64,000 nucleotides of DNA from Alistipes sp. (GTDB lineage Bacteria; Bacteroidota; Bacteroidia; Bacteroidales; Rikenellaceae): NCBI GenBank assembly GCA_021202985.1, contig JAJQCA010000047.1:62001-126000 (forward strand), written 5' to 3'. Position 1 is the stretch's first letter, and each line of letters begins with the position of its first letter. This document shows, piece after piece, positions 63,649 to 64,000 of the stretch. The position numbers and the translations under genes were made by a program. The notes below the pieces were generated by a model that was not told the origin of the DNA, made no database searches, and saw only the letters and a program-made list of their open reading frames with translations.

Positions 63649-64000
63649 ATGTGGTATTTACTTGCGGCCATCCTCGGGTCGTCTTCCCTTGTAATAATAT
63701 TAAAAGTGTTCGACCTGAAGGGTGTCGACCTGAACGCGGGGATTACCGTCAATTATATCGTGGCATCCTCGCTGGCGTTCGGTTTTGCTCCGGGTGTGCC
63801 GCCCGTAAAGCAGATAACCGGAGCGGAATGGTTCGGCATCGCGCTGCTGATAGGGGCTTTGTTCATGTTTTCGTTCGTGGTATACGCACTCTCGGCCCAG
63901 CGGTCGGGGGTCGCCGTAACGACCATATCGGGAAGGGCGGCGGTGGTGATTCCCGTGGTGTTCGCATTCCTTTTCCTCGGCGAACATCCCACGGCGGCTA
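63649..64000 (+). CDS. EamA-type membrane transporter (partial, cut by window edge)
   Basis: ATG 63649 opens a hydrophobic frame that runs off the window: MWYLLAAILGSSSLVIILKV, then a charged loop and SGVAVTTISGRAAVVIPVVF and LFLGE. The hairpin helices and the final GE motif fit the EamA/DMT transporter family. About 117 residues are visible. Substrate unknown. Confidence 0.85.
   Translation, partial: MWYLLAAILGSSSLVIILKVFDLKGVDLNAGITVNYIVASSLAFGFAPGVPPVKQITGAEWFGIALLIGALFMFSFVVYALSAQRSGVAVTTISGRAAVVIPVVFAFLFLGEHPTAA

Noticed and set aside
1..64000. CRISPR arrays, insertion sequences, prophage or integrase genes
   Set aside because: No regularly spaced repeats, transposase or integrase motifs were found in any frame that I read.

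Overview
The window looks like a chromosome segment from a GC-rich member of Bacteroidota, most likely order Bacteroidales and plausibly an Alistipes/Rikenellaceae relative. Evidence for the phylum is a SusC/SusD pair with its own ECF sigma and FecR anti-sigma, many short lipoproteins, families largely restricted to this phylum (DUF3822, DUF5686 type, DUF721 next to recF), the futalosine-type menaquinone enzyme MqnA, and repeated promoter boxes of the form TAnnTTTG (the Bacteroidota -7 element). The genus is an inference. No rRNA, phage, IS element or CRISPR array was seen. One tRNA (Asp) is present.

Layout. 1-5805 (minus): mutS (cut by the window edge), a small RNA gene, a secreted protein with a discoidin-like domain, a DUF721/DciA-type gene and recF. 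5988-9849 (plus): a TPR membrane protein, ribH, ung and an alanine/sodium symporter. 9942-14690: an AT-rich accessory block with a structured leader, a lipoprotein ending in a HEMFH metallopeptidase-like domain, a second orphan copy of that domain, and four related small exported proteins, one interrupted by a stop codon. 14704-16719: small lipoproteins and small acidic proteins. 16858-30085: a rhamnoside-type polysaccharide utilisation locus (ECF sigma, FecR, SusC, SusD, GH78-like, esterase, and a convergent GH106-like gene split by an in-frame TGA). 30426-32915: a DUF5686-like outer-membrane protein.

32991-42458: tRNA-Asp, rsmD, DUF3822, a one-TM protein, a RecD-like helicase, a second copy of the small RNA, priA, comF, mqnA and corA. 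42457-42715: an elaborate nested palindrome between convergent genes. 42692-53440: a large PEP-synthase-like protein with receiver-like N-terminus, a GNAT-like protein, recO, two tandem PH-like membrane proteins, a dipeptidyl-peptidase III and panC-panD. 53652-64000: an M16 protease, a TlpA-like lipoprotein, a Na/Ca antiporter with a frameshifted C-terminus, an LRR lipoprotein, a ROK sugar kinase, a polyprenyl synthetase and the start of an EamA-type transporter.

Most of the window is ordinary housekeeping DNA. The parts that deserve attention are the two homologous RNA genes (about 2385-2599 minus and 36928-37140 plus), the metallopeptidase/small-partner block with signs of cassette exchange and decay, the structured leader before it, and the 260-bp nested palindrome after corA.
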